NCBI GenBank assembly: GCA_010015655.1
Contig: ML976676.1
Span: 312,712 to 376,711 of the forward strand
Length of the DNA stretch: 64,000 nucleotides
Reading direction: 5' to 3'
DNA from: Bimuria novae-zelandiae CBS 107.79
Taxonomy: Eukaryota; Ascomycota; Dothideomycetes; Pleosporales; Didymosphaeriaceae
A program made the translations under genes and the position numbers. Under the pieces are notes generated by a model. It was not told the DNA's origin. It searched no databases and was given only the letters and a program-made list of their open reading frames with translations. Positions 34,158 to 43,907 of the stretch are shown here, piece after piece (position 1 is the first letter of the stretch; every line of letters starts with the position of its first letter).

Positions 34158-37100
34158 ATGAGCAACAAAGAGGACGAGCTGATCGTCAAGGAGACGATTA
34201 TCCTTGACAAGCCAAGCGACTGGTCGAAGTGGATCTTTCTACGAAAGAGGACCGCTGAGGCATATAAAATCTGGGACTATTGTAACCTAGATTTGACAGT
34301 AGATACTGTCAAGAAAATCTACAACGAGAAACCCAAGGAGTGACTACTACGCTCATTCAAAAAGGACAACGAAGATTCAAGCATTGTCCAAGGCGATGAT
34401 GATATTGAACCAGACGAACTCACAAGAACTGAACGAGAGGACTACACCTTCTGGCATGGGTTCTACGCAACGAAGCTGGCAGCCTAGCAGAAGAAGGAGA
34501 ACGCTCTTAACAACCTGACACGGGAGATTGCAAGGACGATCGCCAGCAGGCATATCCTAGTTATTAAGGATGCTAAAACACCGTACGAATAACTTATACA
34601 ACTTAAGAAGATATTCTGCATGTTAGTGGCAGAGCGGAAGTATAAGTTACTTGAGTAGTATGACAAGATCAAGAAGGTTCCACAACGGCAAAAGATAGAT
34701 ACTTGGTACGAGAGCTACATCACTATTCTTCGCGACATAATTAAACTGAAACTACCTGAGGTCCAGGACTATCAAGCACAGCAGGACTTTCTTTGAGCAA
34801 TTAGGGGAATCGATGAGTCCTTTGTTACACACGAAATTCAGGAGATCACGCGAGCTGAAATAAACGGAACCCCGTACATGGATCCTGTTGGACTAATAGA
34901 GAACTATCGACGGTTCCGACGCACATTGAACCCTGTAGCGTCATCACTTGGAACGTACGCCGTTTTAGGACGCCCTAGTCCAAACACCAATAGCAACACC
35001 CAGAAACGTACAGTCACTTGCATCTGCGGAGAACAGCACCTGTTTAAGCAGTGCTCCTACGTAGTGCCTTCTCTCCGACCTACTGGATGGAGGCCCGACC
35101 CAGCTGTTTCAGCCGAGTTTGACAAAGTGAGGAAACTAGGTAGAGGCAACCCCCTAAGCGTAGCTCTGCTTGGAGCTGAGAAGAGAGCTAGCGATAAGGC
35201 GAATACTGCAAACAACGATGCGAACAAGAACGACTTTTCTATGGATACTGGTTATCCTCTATTGAATGCTTAAAACTCAACAGGAGCAGTTATGCACAGG
35301 TAAGGTAGCCAGGACGCATCTTAGGTTGTTACTCCACTTAGTACAGCTGCTATTCGACAGCCTCCGCCGCTATTGATTAACAAGTGGATACTGGATCCTG
35401 GCTCCAATCTACATGTCACAAACCACCGGCCGAAGACCTGGGAGAAGATCCGAGATGGACAACTAGACGATATCCTACTAGCTGGCACACAGGCCCTGCA
35501 GATACAGGAGTGGGGAAATGTCAAGCTGTTTGTTGATACTCTAACCGGCGAACGTTGAGTGACTATGACATGGGTAGCACTTATTCCTACGTTCTTCACG
35601 TCAGTAGTATTACTATCACGTTGTCAATCAGTTGGTATTGAGTTCGACTCGGGACGTAGCTGTCTCTATCTGAGGAGCGCTCTAATGGACATATTCTGCA
35701 CACTCAATAAGCAGGGTGGCCATTGGGTTATGGACTCCAACAAGGCAACACGCCTGAACGCATTAGAGTTGTACACATTCGCGATTTAATTGAAACCAAG
35801 CTGTATAGAGCGCAAGCCTCTACATGTCACCCCTATAGAAGCTCATCAGATGCTAGCTCATGCAGGACGACGCGCGATTGAACACCTAGAGCAGGCAGTG
35901 GATGGTATCAAGCTCGTTACTGGCCCCCAGGCCCCGCAATGGAAGGAATGTGAGAATTGCATTAACTTAAAGCTCTCTAAGATTATTAGTTGACGCCCTT
36001 AACGCGAGCCTGCGACACGCCCCTTTAAACGTATTAGCATTAACCTTATATAACTACGAAAGACCGGCGAAGCTTGCTACAACGGGGATAAGTGGCTCTT
36101 ACACGCTGTGTGTTAATATAGTAGATACTATTTAGGGAAGACTCTTCGTGATAAGAAGAAGGAGACTCTTACACGCGCCGTTCGACAAATGCTAACACAG
36201 ATACGTACCTAATTTGACGCTATTGTTGTGTACATTCGTTGTGACAATGAGAAAGGCTTTGCTAATCTCTGGGATATCTTTGAAGATCTAGGCATTGTAG
36301 TTGAGCCTCGTGCTGTTGGAGCGGAAGAAATAACTAGCCTTATAAAGAAGGCTGGCAATCTTATCATCACAATAGCTAGGACGCTGCGAATTGCAGCAAA
36401 TTTGCCTAAGACGCTAACGAACGAGCTGTGCTTGACGGCCATGTACATGCTTAATTGATTACTAACAGAAGTTACTGGTTGGAAGACACCCTACGAAGTT
36501 GTGCGCAAGGTAAAGCCATCTCTAGCGCATATAGACGTTATTGGAGCAAAGGCTCTATTTCGAAACACAAAGATAGCTAAAGGTGACAAGCTTGAAGTAC
36601 GAGCGATCACTGGATGGCTGGTTGGATACGAAGGAATAAACATCTTTCGTATCTGGGTCCCAGGAAGCGATAGGGTTGTTCGAACCCGAGACGTCGTTTT
36701 CCTACGACAACAACGGTACTCTCCGCTAGAATCTCAGCTTTTGACTGAGGAGGAACGACGTGTGGTTACTATCCTTGATATCGATTCATCGGATGAGGAG
36801 GAAGATCCTGTTACCCAACAAATCTATCGTGATATAACACATCGTCAACCTATAGTTGAGGATGATGTTGAGGATCGAGAAGAAGAGGATACTGGGCCGG
36901 ATGGTGCCGAAGAGCAGATTCATCAGGAGGCCTATAGAGGATTACCCACACCCAGAGAGACACCGGTACCTAGCACTCATAATCGTTCCCAACCAAAAGG
37001 CTGGAGAGAGATTGCTCCTGGAGATACTACGCCAAACCACCGTCAGAACAATGCACCCAGACGGACAAACCCTAATATTGCTGCAGACAATATCGTTCTA

Positions 37101-38828
37101 GGGTCTCGTCGTCGGGGAGGTGATAGAGGAGACGATACGCCTAGGGACCACTTTAGTACGCACGCGTCTCTGTACTGGCAAACGTTTGCTACGGCAATCG
37201 TGCAGTTGCCCCCGAATGAAGAGTGGAAGGTTCACCGCGATTGTCTGCCGCCGCCACCAAAGAACTGGGCTGAGGTTAAATCCCGCCCTGACGCTGATAA
37301 GTGGTTCGCTGCTGCGGACAAGGAGATTAAGGAGCAGCTTCACAAAGGAGTATTTGAGAGGGTAAAAGATGATTTGAAGGATCACCTAGATACTGAGACT
37401 TTGCCGCTAATGTGGGTCTTCACGTACAAGTTTGATGCTGATGGCTACTTGGCTAGCTACAAGGCTCGACTAGTCGTGAGAGGAGATCTGCAGACGACTT
37501 GGGATGACACCTACGCAGCTACCCTCGCGGCTCGAACGCTCCGCTTCCTCATCGCTATTATGTGCGCTTTCGGGCTTCTTGCCTACCAGTACGATGTCAA
37601 GAATGCTTTTCTCAATGCGTATCTTGCCCCACTCTGTTACGTCTGGACTCCGGATGGGTTCCGAGACAGGCTAGGCAATATGATGCGACTACGCCGAGCA
37701 CTGTATGGGCTCAAGGATGCTCCAGCGCTGTGGCACAAACACCTGAAGAAGACACTTATTAATATGGGTTTTACGCAAGTGAAGGGTATCCCTTGCCTAT
37801 TCACTAATAGCAAGCTGATACTATTCTACTACGTGGATGATATCGTCGTCCTTTTCCGCAAAGGCGATCAGCAATATTATCAACAGTTTGAACGCGAGTT
37901 TATGAAACGATACGAGACACAGAGCTTAAGAGAACTACGTTGGTTCCTAGGAATACGCATTATTAGAGACTATGCAAAAGGCAAGGTCTAGATAATTTAA
38001 GACTCTTACATCGCAAAAGTCTGCCACGATCACAATCTACTTTAGGGAAGCCGACACCCTAAGGTCCCTCTACGCGAGTCTTATCTCCCCCCAAGCACGG
38101 ATAAGCCTAACGAGGAGCGTACCCGCCTATATCAGATCCTAGTTGGATGTCTGGGTTTTATCTCATACTTTACCTAGCCTGATGTGGCAAAGACGCACTC
38201 AATACTTGCCCGCCATTTAAATAATCCTAGCTAAAAGCATCTTGCTGCTGTCAAGTCTATGTGGCAGTACTTATACGACTTTTGATTCTGGGCAATTAGA
38301 GCAACGACAGCACGCTCTAAGAACGCCAACTATATCTATTAAATTAATAATAAGGAAGCTAAGGAGTTATTATTCTTTAGTGCCTCTAATGCTGCGTTTG
38401 CTAACGATCCTGATACTGCCCGAAGCTCTTTTGCCTATGTGTTTAAGCTCTATGGAATGGTTATTGATTAGAAGGCAAAAATTATGAGATCTGTTGCTAA
38501 ATTAACTACTAAGGCTGAACTATTTGCCCTATCGACTGCTGGCACTAAGTTATCCTGGTGGATGAACACCTTTGAAGCTATTGGATTTAATCCAGAGGTT
38601 CGACCTACGTTGTACTGTGATAACCAGCAAACAGTCTCTATCGCTAATAAGGATGAAGAAAAGCTCGACACAAAGCTGAGGCATATTAAAGTACATTAGA
38701 TGTGGATCCGCGAGCAAGTTGAAGCTGGGAACATTGACGTTACCTGGATAGGAACTGCTGATATGCCCGCTGATGGATTGACAAAGGCTCTCTCTGATAG
38801 TAGTAAGCACGAGCGATTCTTGAAGTAA
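34158..38828 (+). pseudogene. Copia-5 Gag-Pol polyprotein, one frame with nonsense changes only
   Basis: From ATG 34158 to TAA 38826-38828 every readable segment lies in the same frame, giving about 1556 codons broken only by TAG, TAA and TGA at former Gln, Arg and Trp codons. Gag starts MSNKEDELIVKETIILDKPS; a knuckle-like CICGEQHLFKQC is near 35020. Protease is at 35385 (WILDPGSNLHVTNHRPKTWE; DSG now DPG), pre-integrase near 35830 (AHQMLAHAGRRAIEHL), and integrase at 36050-36450. RT lies in the open 36501-37991 segment (WVFTYKFDADGYLASYKARL, YDVKNAFLNAYL, FYYVDDIVVLF with intact YVDD). RNase H is at 38480-38780 (TKAELFALSTAGTKLSWW). The first nonsense codon is 34341-34343. Confidence 0.9.
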
Positions 38829-38983
38829 CTAGGAATGACTGATATACGCCACAAGTTGTTGGTGTAGAGGATAAGTTTGTTACGTCTATTGTCACATGAT
38901 AGAGTACTACGTAGGGAGGTGCCCTGGAGGCCCTCTGTCCACTCGTTTTGCATTACTCTACTTAACAGCACTCCGCTACCTTT

Positions 38984-38998
38984 GTGCTGTGGGAGGTG
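38984..38998 (+). other. Polypurine tract of Copia-5
   Basis: CTGTGGGAGGTG, a G-rich tract immediately before the 3' LTR, the usual primer for plus-strand synthesis. Confidence 0.55.
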
Positions 38999-39149
38999 TG
39001 TTAGAGTGGAGTAAGATATCACATGATATTGTCAACCTGATGTAGACTAGTTGCTGATCACATTCTGCTACTTAAGCGGTTTCTCTGTTCAGCTTGTTAC
39101 AATCAACTCAGTTTCTCATTCCTACTTGCTACCCATCTTATCCCTTACA
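38999..39149 (+). repeat. 3' LTR of Copia-5
   Basis: 151 bp, same sequence as the 5' LTR. It abuts the coding sequence of the alcohol dehydrogenase relic with no duplicated target. It contains an ATG (39094) whose frame runs straight into that gene. Confidence 0.95.
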
Positions 39150-40265
39150 TTTCAACATCTCAGTCATCGGTTGGCCTGTCCCAACACTCCGGGATCCTAC
39201 AGATGTCATTGTAGGCATCAACGCGTCTGGCATCTGCGGAACTAATCTTCACACCTACCATCTTGCCAGCGGTTCACCTGAAGCGCCCTATCTGTACGGC
39301 CACGAAGGACTCGGAGTTGTAAATGAAGTAGGAGATGCAGTGCAGTTCCTTAACGTCGGGGACTACGTCATCGTTCCAGATAATGTAGATGATGGACAGT
39401 GGACGCAAGAACCAATCAACTTTGTTCGGAACAAATTCTTCAGCGGTGCCCCGAATGAACCTTCGCTCCCTGGCCTGCAGAGTAAGTCATTCCAAAGCAG
39501 TATCCTTAGTCTTGACTAACTTTTCTAGCCGCATATGTCAGGGTTCCCTTCGCTGATAATTCCCTCATCCCTATCCCGGCCAATTCTTCCACCCCTTTTG
39601 AAGAGCTTTTGGACTATTTTTTCGTCGACGACAGCTTCGCAACCGCTTGGTCTGGTCTTTCCTGGTCCGGTTTCCAGCCAGGTGACAGTGTCGCTGTCTT
39701 TGGTGCTGGTCCTGTCGGTCTGCTTGCTGCATACTCCGCCACCTTGCGCGGTGCTTCCAAGGTCTATAGTGTCGATCGAGTGCAATGGCGTCTCGATGTC
39801 GCTGCTTCTTTTGGCGCCATCCCGATCAACTTTGCCAACGGCACCGGCTCGATCGCGGACCAGATACGGGTACACGAGCCCAACGGCGTCCGACTCACCG
39901 TCGAGTGTGTCGGATATGAAGCTGAGATTGCAAACGGCACCGTCGATTCCACCATCAAGATCCGTAATATGGTCGACATAACGGTTCCCAACGGCGGTCT
40001 GGGTCTTCTTGGTGTCATGGCAACGGGGGATGCGGCCTTCAATGATGTCGTTCAATAGGCATATCTGAAGAGGGTGTCCACCATGGGTGAATTCGTGCTA
40101 CGACTACAGGTCGCTGCGGAGCTCGCGAATCTGATTGAGTCCGGGAAAGCTAAGCCCAGCTTCATTGTCAGTGATATAATCGATATTGAAGACGCCCCTG
40201 AGACGTATCAGAAGTTTGACAGGAGGGAAATTGTCAAGGCAGTGATTCGCACGAAGCTAGAGTAG
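39150..40265 (+). pseudogene. Zinc alcohol dehydrogenase (MDR family), 5'-truncated
   Basis: Medium-chain zinc dehydrogenase of the formaldehyde/threonine dehydrogenase-like type. Exon 1 (39150-39481) reads WPVPTLRDPTDVIVGINASG, ICGTNLHTYH (catalytic zinc Cys; usual Asp now Asn) and YLYGHEGLGVV (GHE zinc motif). Intron 39482-39528 is 47 bp, GTAAGT to CTAG. Exon 2 continues in frame as TAYVRVPFADNSLIPIPA, with VAVFGAGPVGLLAAYSATLR (NAD(P) Rossmann GxGxxG) and RASKVYSVD-like following. A TAG at 40056-40058, from CAG by a CpA-to-TpA change, breaks the frame, which otherwise continues to TAG 40263-40265. The first 10-15 codons are replaced by the Copia-5 LTR. Otherwise well preserved, so loss is recent. 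Confidence 0.85.
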
Positions 40266-40508
40266 GGGATTTGGCTTTGGAGTTCATGTAAGATAGCATG
40301 CAGTTCGTCTTGTATTTCACGGCGGCTAGCATGGGTGGGTGCATAATAGAAGTCGTAGGTGTAGCGATTGGTTTAATGTTATCTGTCCAAGCGAGTAGTC
40401 TTCGAGCGATAGGAAGCTTGATATATCCCAGAAGATAAAGCGTGGGGTGATGTTCTTGTAAGCGCAGCGCCCTTGCCATCCCAAGGCAGTATACCGTATT
40501 AGCGCCGT
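40266..40508. other. native DNA downstream of the ADH relic
   Basis: About 240 bp of non-RIPed sequence, presumed 3' untranslated and intergenic DNA, ending at the TIR of the GINGER-like element. No convincing frame. Confidence 0.45.
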
Positions 40509-40517
40509 TGTACTTGC

Positions 40518-40562
40518 CAATTTCTACGGAAGACGATAAGCGGGTGAAGGGACAAACTCAAT
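40518..40562. repeat. Left TIR of the GINGER-like element
   Basis: About 45 bp pairing in inverse orientation with 43617-43660, with the best-matching core being the AGACGATAAGCGGGTGAAGG block. The outer 15 bp match poorly. Confidence 0.7.
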
Positions 40563-40599
40563 CGCCAATCGCCAGTCGCGAAAAAAATTATCGCAGTTG

Positions 40600-41930
40600 C
40601 TTATCGAGCAGCCCATGTCAGCCAGGGTAATAAATATTACTTTATAAGGAGAGAGATAGGAAGACAATATAGTACTAAGAAGATAACATGTGTCTTCTAA
40701 TACTTTAAGTAGAGACTATACGGCACAAAATTTTTCTTATCTTTAATATTAATATCTAGAAGTTTAGAAGACTAAGCTTTTTAAATATCTAATACCTAAG
40801 ATATTACGCGCTTCCTTTTATATAAGGGCTCTTTCTTTATATAGTGCTTTAGCTTTAGCGTTTTTAACTTTTATTTAATTTATAAAAGTTTCTTTTTAAC
40901 TTTCCTCTCTTTTTTAATAGCTTTCTTTAAGCGTACGGGTATCTTAATAGAAAATAAATTAGGATTTTTTACTATATAATAACTGCTTATCTTAGTGCTG
41001 CTTAAATATAAGATATAGTTTAATAGTTCTAGAGTTTATTTTCTTAAAGAATCGACCCTCGAAAAGCTCTTTTATCGTACGGAGTCTACCTATACTCTTA
41101 AGAAGCTCTGTAACGCTATCTTTCCTAATATCTATAGTAAGGTATAGTAGAGTATTTAAGATATTATTAACGTTATGTTATATAACCTCTAAGAGAATGT
41201 GCGTTTAAAGTAGGTTATTAGGCCCCTTAATTATAGTGTTTAGAATCTAAAGTTAGATCTTTTCTATTCTTTAATTAATTAAGAAAAGACAAAAGGTATA
41301 TTACACGTATAAGGAATCTTATATTTTATAAACCTATTTCTTAACTAGGTATCTTTATTTACAATCTTATATCGTACGAGGCAGACATATAAAAGAACTA
41401 GAAAATTAGATAGCTTTTAAGCTATAAATTAAATAGTCCTTTAGATTAATTACTACTGTGTATTTTTTACTATTATACGACCTATAACTTTAGCAGATAG
41501 AACGAATATAGCCTTTTTAGTATCTAAAGTATTATTTAGAATAATAATATCCTTGTTCTCTACTTTCTATGTACTTAATAATGGCTAAAGAGGAGCATAA
41601 CAAGCTAGATAAAAAGTAAATAAGGAAGGGTGCTTAAAATAAGACACTTTTATTTCTAAGCAGTATCTTGGAGTTAATATACTTATATTATACAATAAAA
41701 GAAAAGACGAAAGAAGGGATAAAACTTATACTATAAGAGATAATAATATTTAGGTAATAAAATATATATAAATAGCTTAGTTATTGCATATAAGTAAGAG
41801 AACTATACTATTTTTAAATCTATTAGTATTTTTAAGTTTTATACATTAGTTTTAAGGTCTGCTTCTCTAACTGCTTTAGAGTTAGGCTATGTTTACTTAG
41901 TTTTACTTCTTATATTAATTGTACGAGATA
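40600..41930. other. AT-rich, non-coding interior of the GINGER-like element
   Basis: About 1.3 kb without a supported frame on either strand, downstream of the transposase stop. It contains three of the CGTACG palindromes (40932, 41076, 41373). A decayed second gene cannot be excluded. Confidence 0.4.
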
Positions 41931-41989
41931 CTTACCTGCCAATTTCTTGCACCTACTGGAGCAGAAAGAAGAGAGAGCAGCGGCTGGAA

Positions 41990-42761
41990 CTAATTTTCTA
42001 TATGGAATTGCGCCTGTCTCCGTAGGTGGAGGTAGACGTCCAGATAAGGTGTCGTACGATCAACAGGGAGAGACTGCGCTGCAGATGCAATATCAAACCC
42101 AATAGACTCGAGCACACCTTTACACCAGCTTAGTGTCTCAGAAGGAAGATATGCATCAATCTCCCATTCGCCAACACCCTCCTTTATCGTACGAAGCTGC
42201 TCGCTATTAAAGGGTATTCCCCAGTTCTGAACATGGCTCCCTGGATAGTGATAGAGCATGAATGGCTTTCCAACAACAGCATTTTGCCGATTCGCCTGCT
42301 TCCGGATTGAGTGGGAATTCCAGAGTCGTACAAAGTTGTAGAGCTCCTCTCGCAGAATTAGAATATAAACAGCATATAGACTAATCTGGTCTGCTAGATT
42401 GTCTTTTGAGAAGTGCCCCTGCGTACGAAGGCTTGCAAAGTAGTTCTATATTTAATTAGAAAACATAAAGCACTGCGTACGAGAGACTTACCCGCCAGCG
42501 AAAGATAATTCCCTTTGAAAGCTGATCCCACCATGCTTCAATACGCTGGTTTGCTGTACTTGTGCCGTACAGATAGCACTCCTGGAACTCGAGGTCTGGT
42601 TGATACAAGCTTTGAAGCTGGTAATGAGCGTCTGCTAGCATTACTGTCTCACCCCCTCTGTCTAATCGTACGAAGCGTGGCTGTATCTGTACTTCTTCTA
42701 AAGCATAGAAGAACTGATAAGCATAGCTAACAGCTGTTAAAGCTAATATTCCTATATATAT
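41990..42761 (-). CDS. Integrase-core (GINGER-like) transposase, C-terminal part intact and spliced
   Basis: Minus strand: exon at 42761-42492, intron 42491-42446 (46 bp, GTAAGT ... ATATAG with a CTAAT branch-like site), last exon 42445-41990 ending in TAG. The phase is exact: the first exon ends on CGG and the next opens AACTAC. The product reads QIQPRFVRLDRGGETVMLA (the DxGxE block with the second catalytic Asp), then LYGTSTANQRIEAWWDQL with the third catalytic Glu, then NLADQISLYAVYI and LYNFVRLWNSHSIRKQANRQ. This is the rve core as found in fungal and animal GINGER-type transposases. Upstream the frame continues into RIPed DNA (YACLNAYSRYII, first Asp now Asn) with a TAG at 42762-42764. 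The open part is thus a fragment of a once larger gene. Confidence 0.75.
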
Positions 42762-43600
42762 CTAGATAATATATCTAGAATATGCATTAAGGCAGGCATA
42801 TATTTTAATACTATATAGGTAGAGTTTATAGTATCTATTAATTAACTAGATAAAGTTTAGACTAAGAATAATATACTCTCCTTAGTAGCGTTAAAAATCC
42901 CGTTTACGTCGTTTAACTACTTTAAAGTTAATTATATAATAGGCCTAAAAAAGTTAATCTCTTATAATAATATAGCCCTGCTAGTAAAAGTAGGTGTAGA
43001 GGTATCCTTACTTATACCTAATAATAACGCCTTTCTTAAGCTCCTTAGTAATAAGTCTTTATACAAGCTTATTTACCTTTTACTATTCTTTTACTCCTCT
43101 TATACAGCGCTAAAGACTAAGCTTAAAGCGTAGTCGTACGAGGGCATATTTCTTAATATTAAAGCTTTTTATTTATAATATAGCAAGTATCTCCTTGTTT
43201 TTAAGCCTAACCTTAAAGAAAAGGACTTAAATGCGCTTTTTAGTAGCTTTCTTAACGTAGGTAAGAAGCCTGCGCTAGAGATGCTAATTTTTAAACTATT
43301 ACTTAATTATATAAGTATTTATATTAATCTAATATATATTATAAAGATATATAATAATTTAATTAAGTATAAGGCCTTCCTAGAAGAGGCTATAAAGCTC
43401 TAGTTAATATAAAGTTAGGTTAACAGGAGGGCGACCACCTACTATTATACGTAAGTAATAATACTAAAACCTAGGTTTAAATACTAACTAGGCATGCTGA
43501 GGTATTTTCGTATAATAAAAATAAGTATTATATAGATTATCAAAGCTATAAAAATGTTCTACAAGTTATTTTGCTGCTTAGATGTGTTGTGCGAGGGTGC
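42762..43600 (-). pseudogene. N-terminal half of the GINGER-like transposase, RIP-decayed
   Basis: In frame with the intact part, the reverse complement of about 42765-42860 reads YKLYLYSIKIYACLNAYSRY, then IYIGILALTAVSYAYQFF, clearly the first strand of the integrase core. Farther upstream YNNLIKYKAFLEEAIKL and VNRRATT are readable. Changes such as Asp to Asn and Trp to stop are G-to-A on the coding strand. No ATG can be assigned. Confidence 0.65.
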
Positions 43601-43616
43601 AGGGAAAATTTTCGTT

Positions 43617-43660
43617 TGAGTTTTGTCCCTTCACCCGCTTATCGTCTTTCGTAAATTTCC
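43617..43660. repeat. Right TIR of the GINGER-like element
   Basis: Inverse counterpart of 40518-40562. A frame at 43582-43860 merely runs through this TIR, the spacer and the TIR of H, and is not a gene. Confidence 0.7.
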
Positions 43661-43670
43661 AAGATTGTCG

Positions 43671-43811
43671 TGCTATCGATAAAAGTCGCCCGAGCGGCGA
43701 GAGGGTTCCTAGTTACGTGGTGAGCTATGTTCTCCAGTGGAAGGCCCAAGAAGAACGCTTGATCTATTGTAGAGATTGGGGCTCCTGTGAGCTTGTTTGT
43801 AAGCTAGCGCA
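43671..43811. other. native spacer between the GINGER-like element and transposon H
   Basis: About 140 bp of balanced-composition sequence, no feature recognised. Confidence 0.4.
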
Positions 43812-43907
43812 TACCGTAGTTTGGCAGCTCGTGCGCGCTGTCAGGTCATGCACACCCTAACAAAATCGCTCCCTCTATTAAACGCGTCATAACTCCACTA
43901 ATATAGA

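Larger units (their letters stand above)
33900..39149 (+). mobile_element. Copia-5, LTR retrotransposon without target duplication
   Basis: 5250 bp with two LTRs of 151 bp that I read as identical. The flanking five bases differ (AATAA on the left, TTTCA on the right), and the left flank is Gypsy-2 while the right flank is an alcohol dehydrogenase gene. The element is far less RIPed than its neighbours on the left. Protein order Gag, protease, integrase, RT, RNase H is that of Copia. The mismatch of flanks suggests this copy is a recombinant between two insertions. Confidence 0.93.
40509..43670 (-). mobile_element. GINGER-like DNA transposon with integrase-core transposase
   Basis: About 3.16 kb bounded by inverted repeats. 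The block AGACGATAAGCGGGTGAAGG (40531-40550) has its exact reverse complement in the right TIR (about 43627-43646), with similarity extending about 45 bp at 40518-40562 and 43617-43660. The outermost bases and any target duplication are uncertain. It encodes a retroviral-integrase-type DDE protein on the minus strand. 40600-41930 (downstream of the gene) and 42765-43600 are AT-rich and decayed, while 41935-42760 is not. CGTACG occurs nine times inside, far more densely than elsewhere. Confidence 0.72.

Noticed and set aside
43582..43860. A 92-codon open frame
   Set aside because: It runs through the GINGER-like TIR, the native spacer and the TIR of H; no coding signal.
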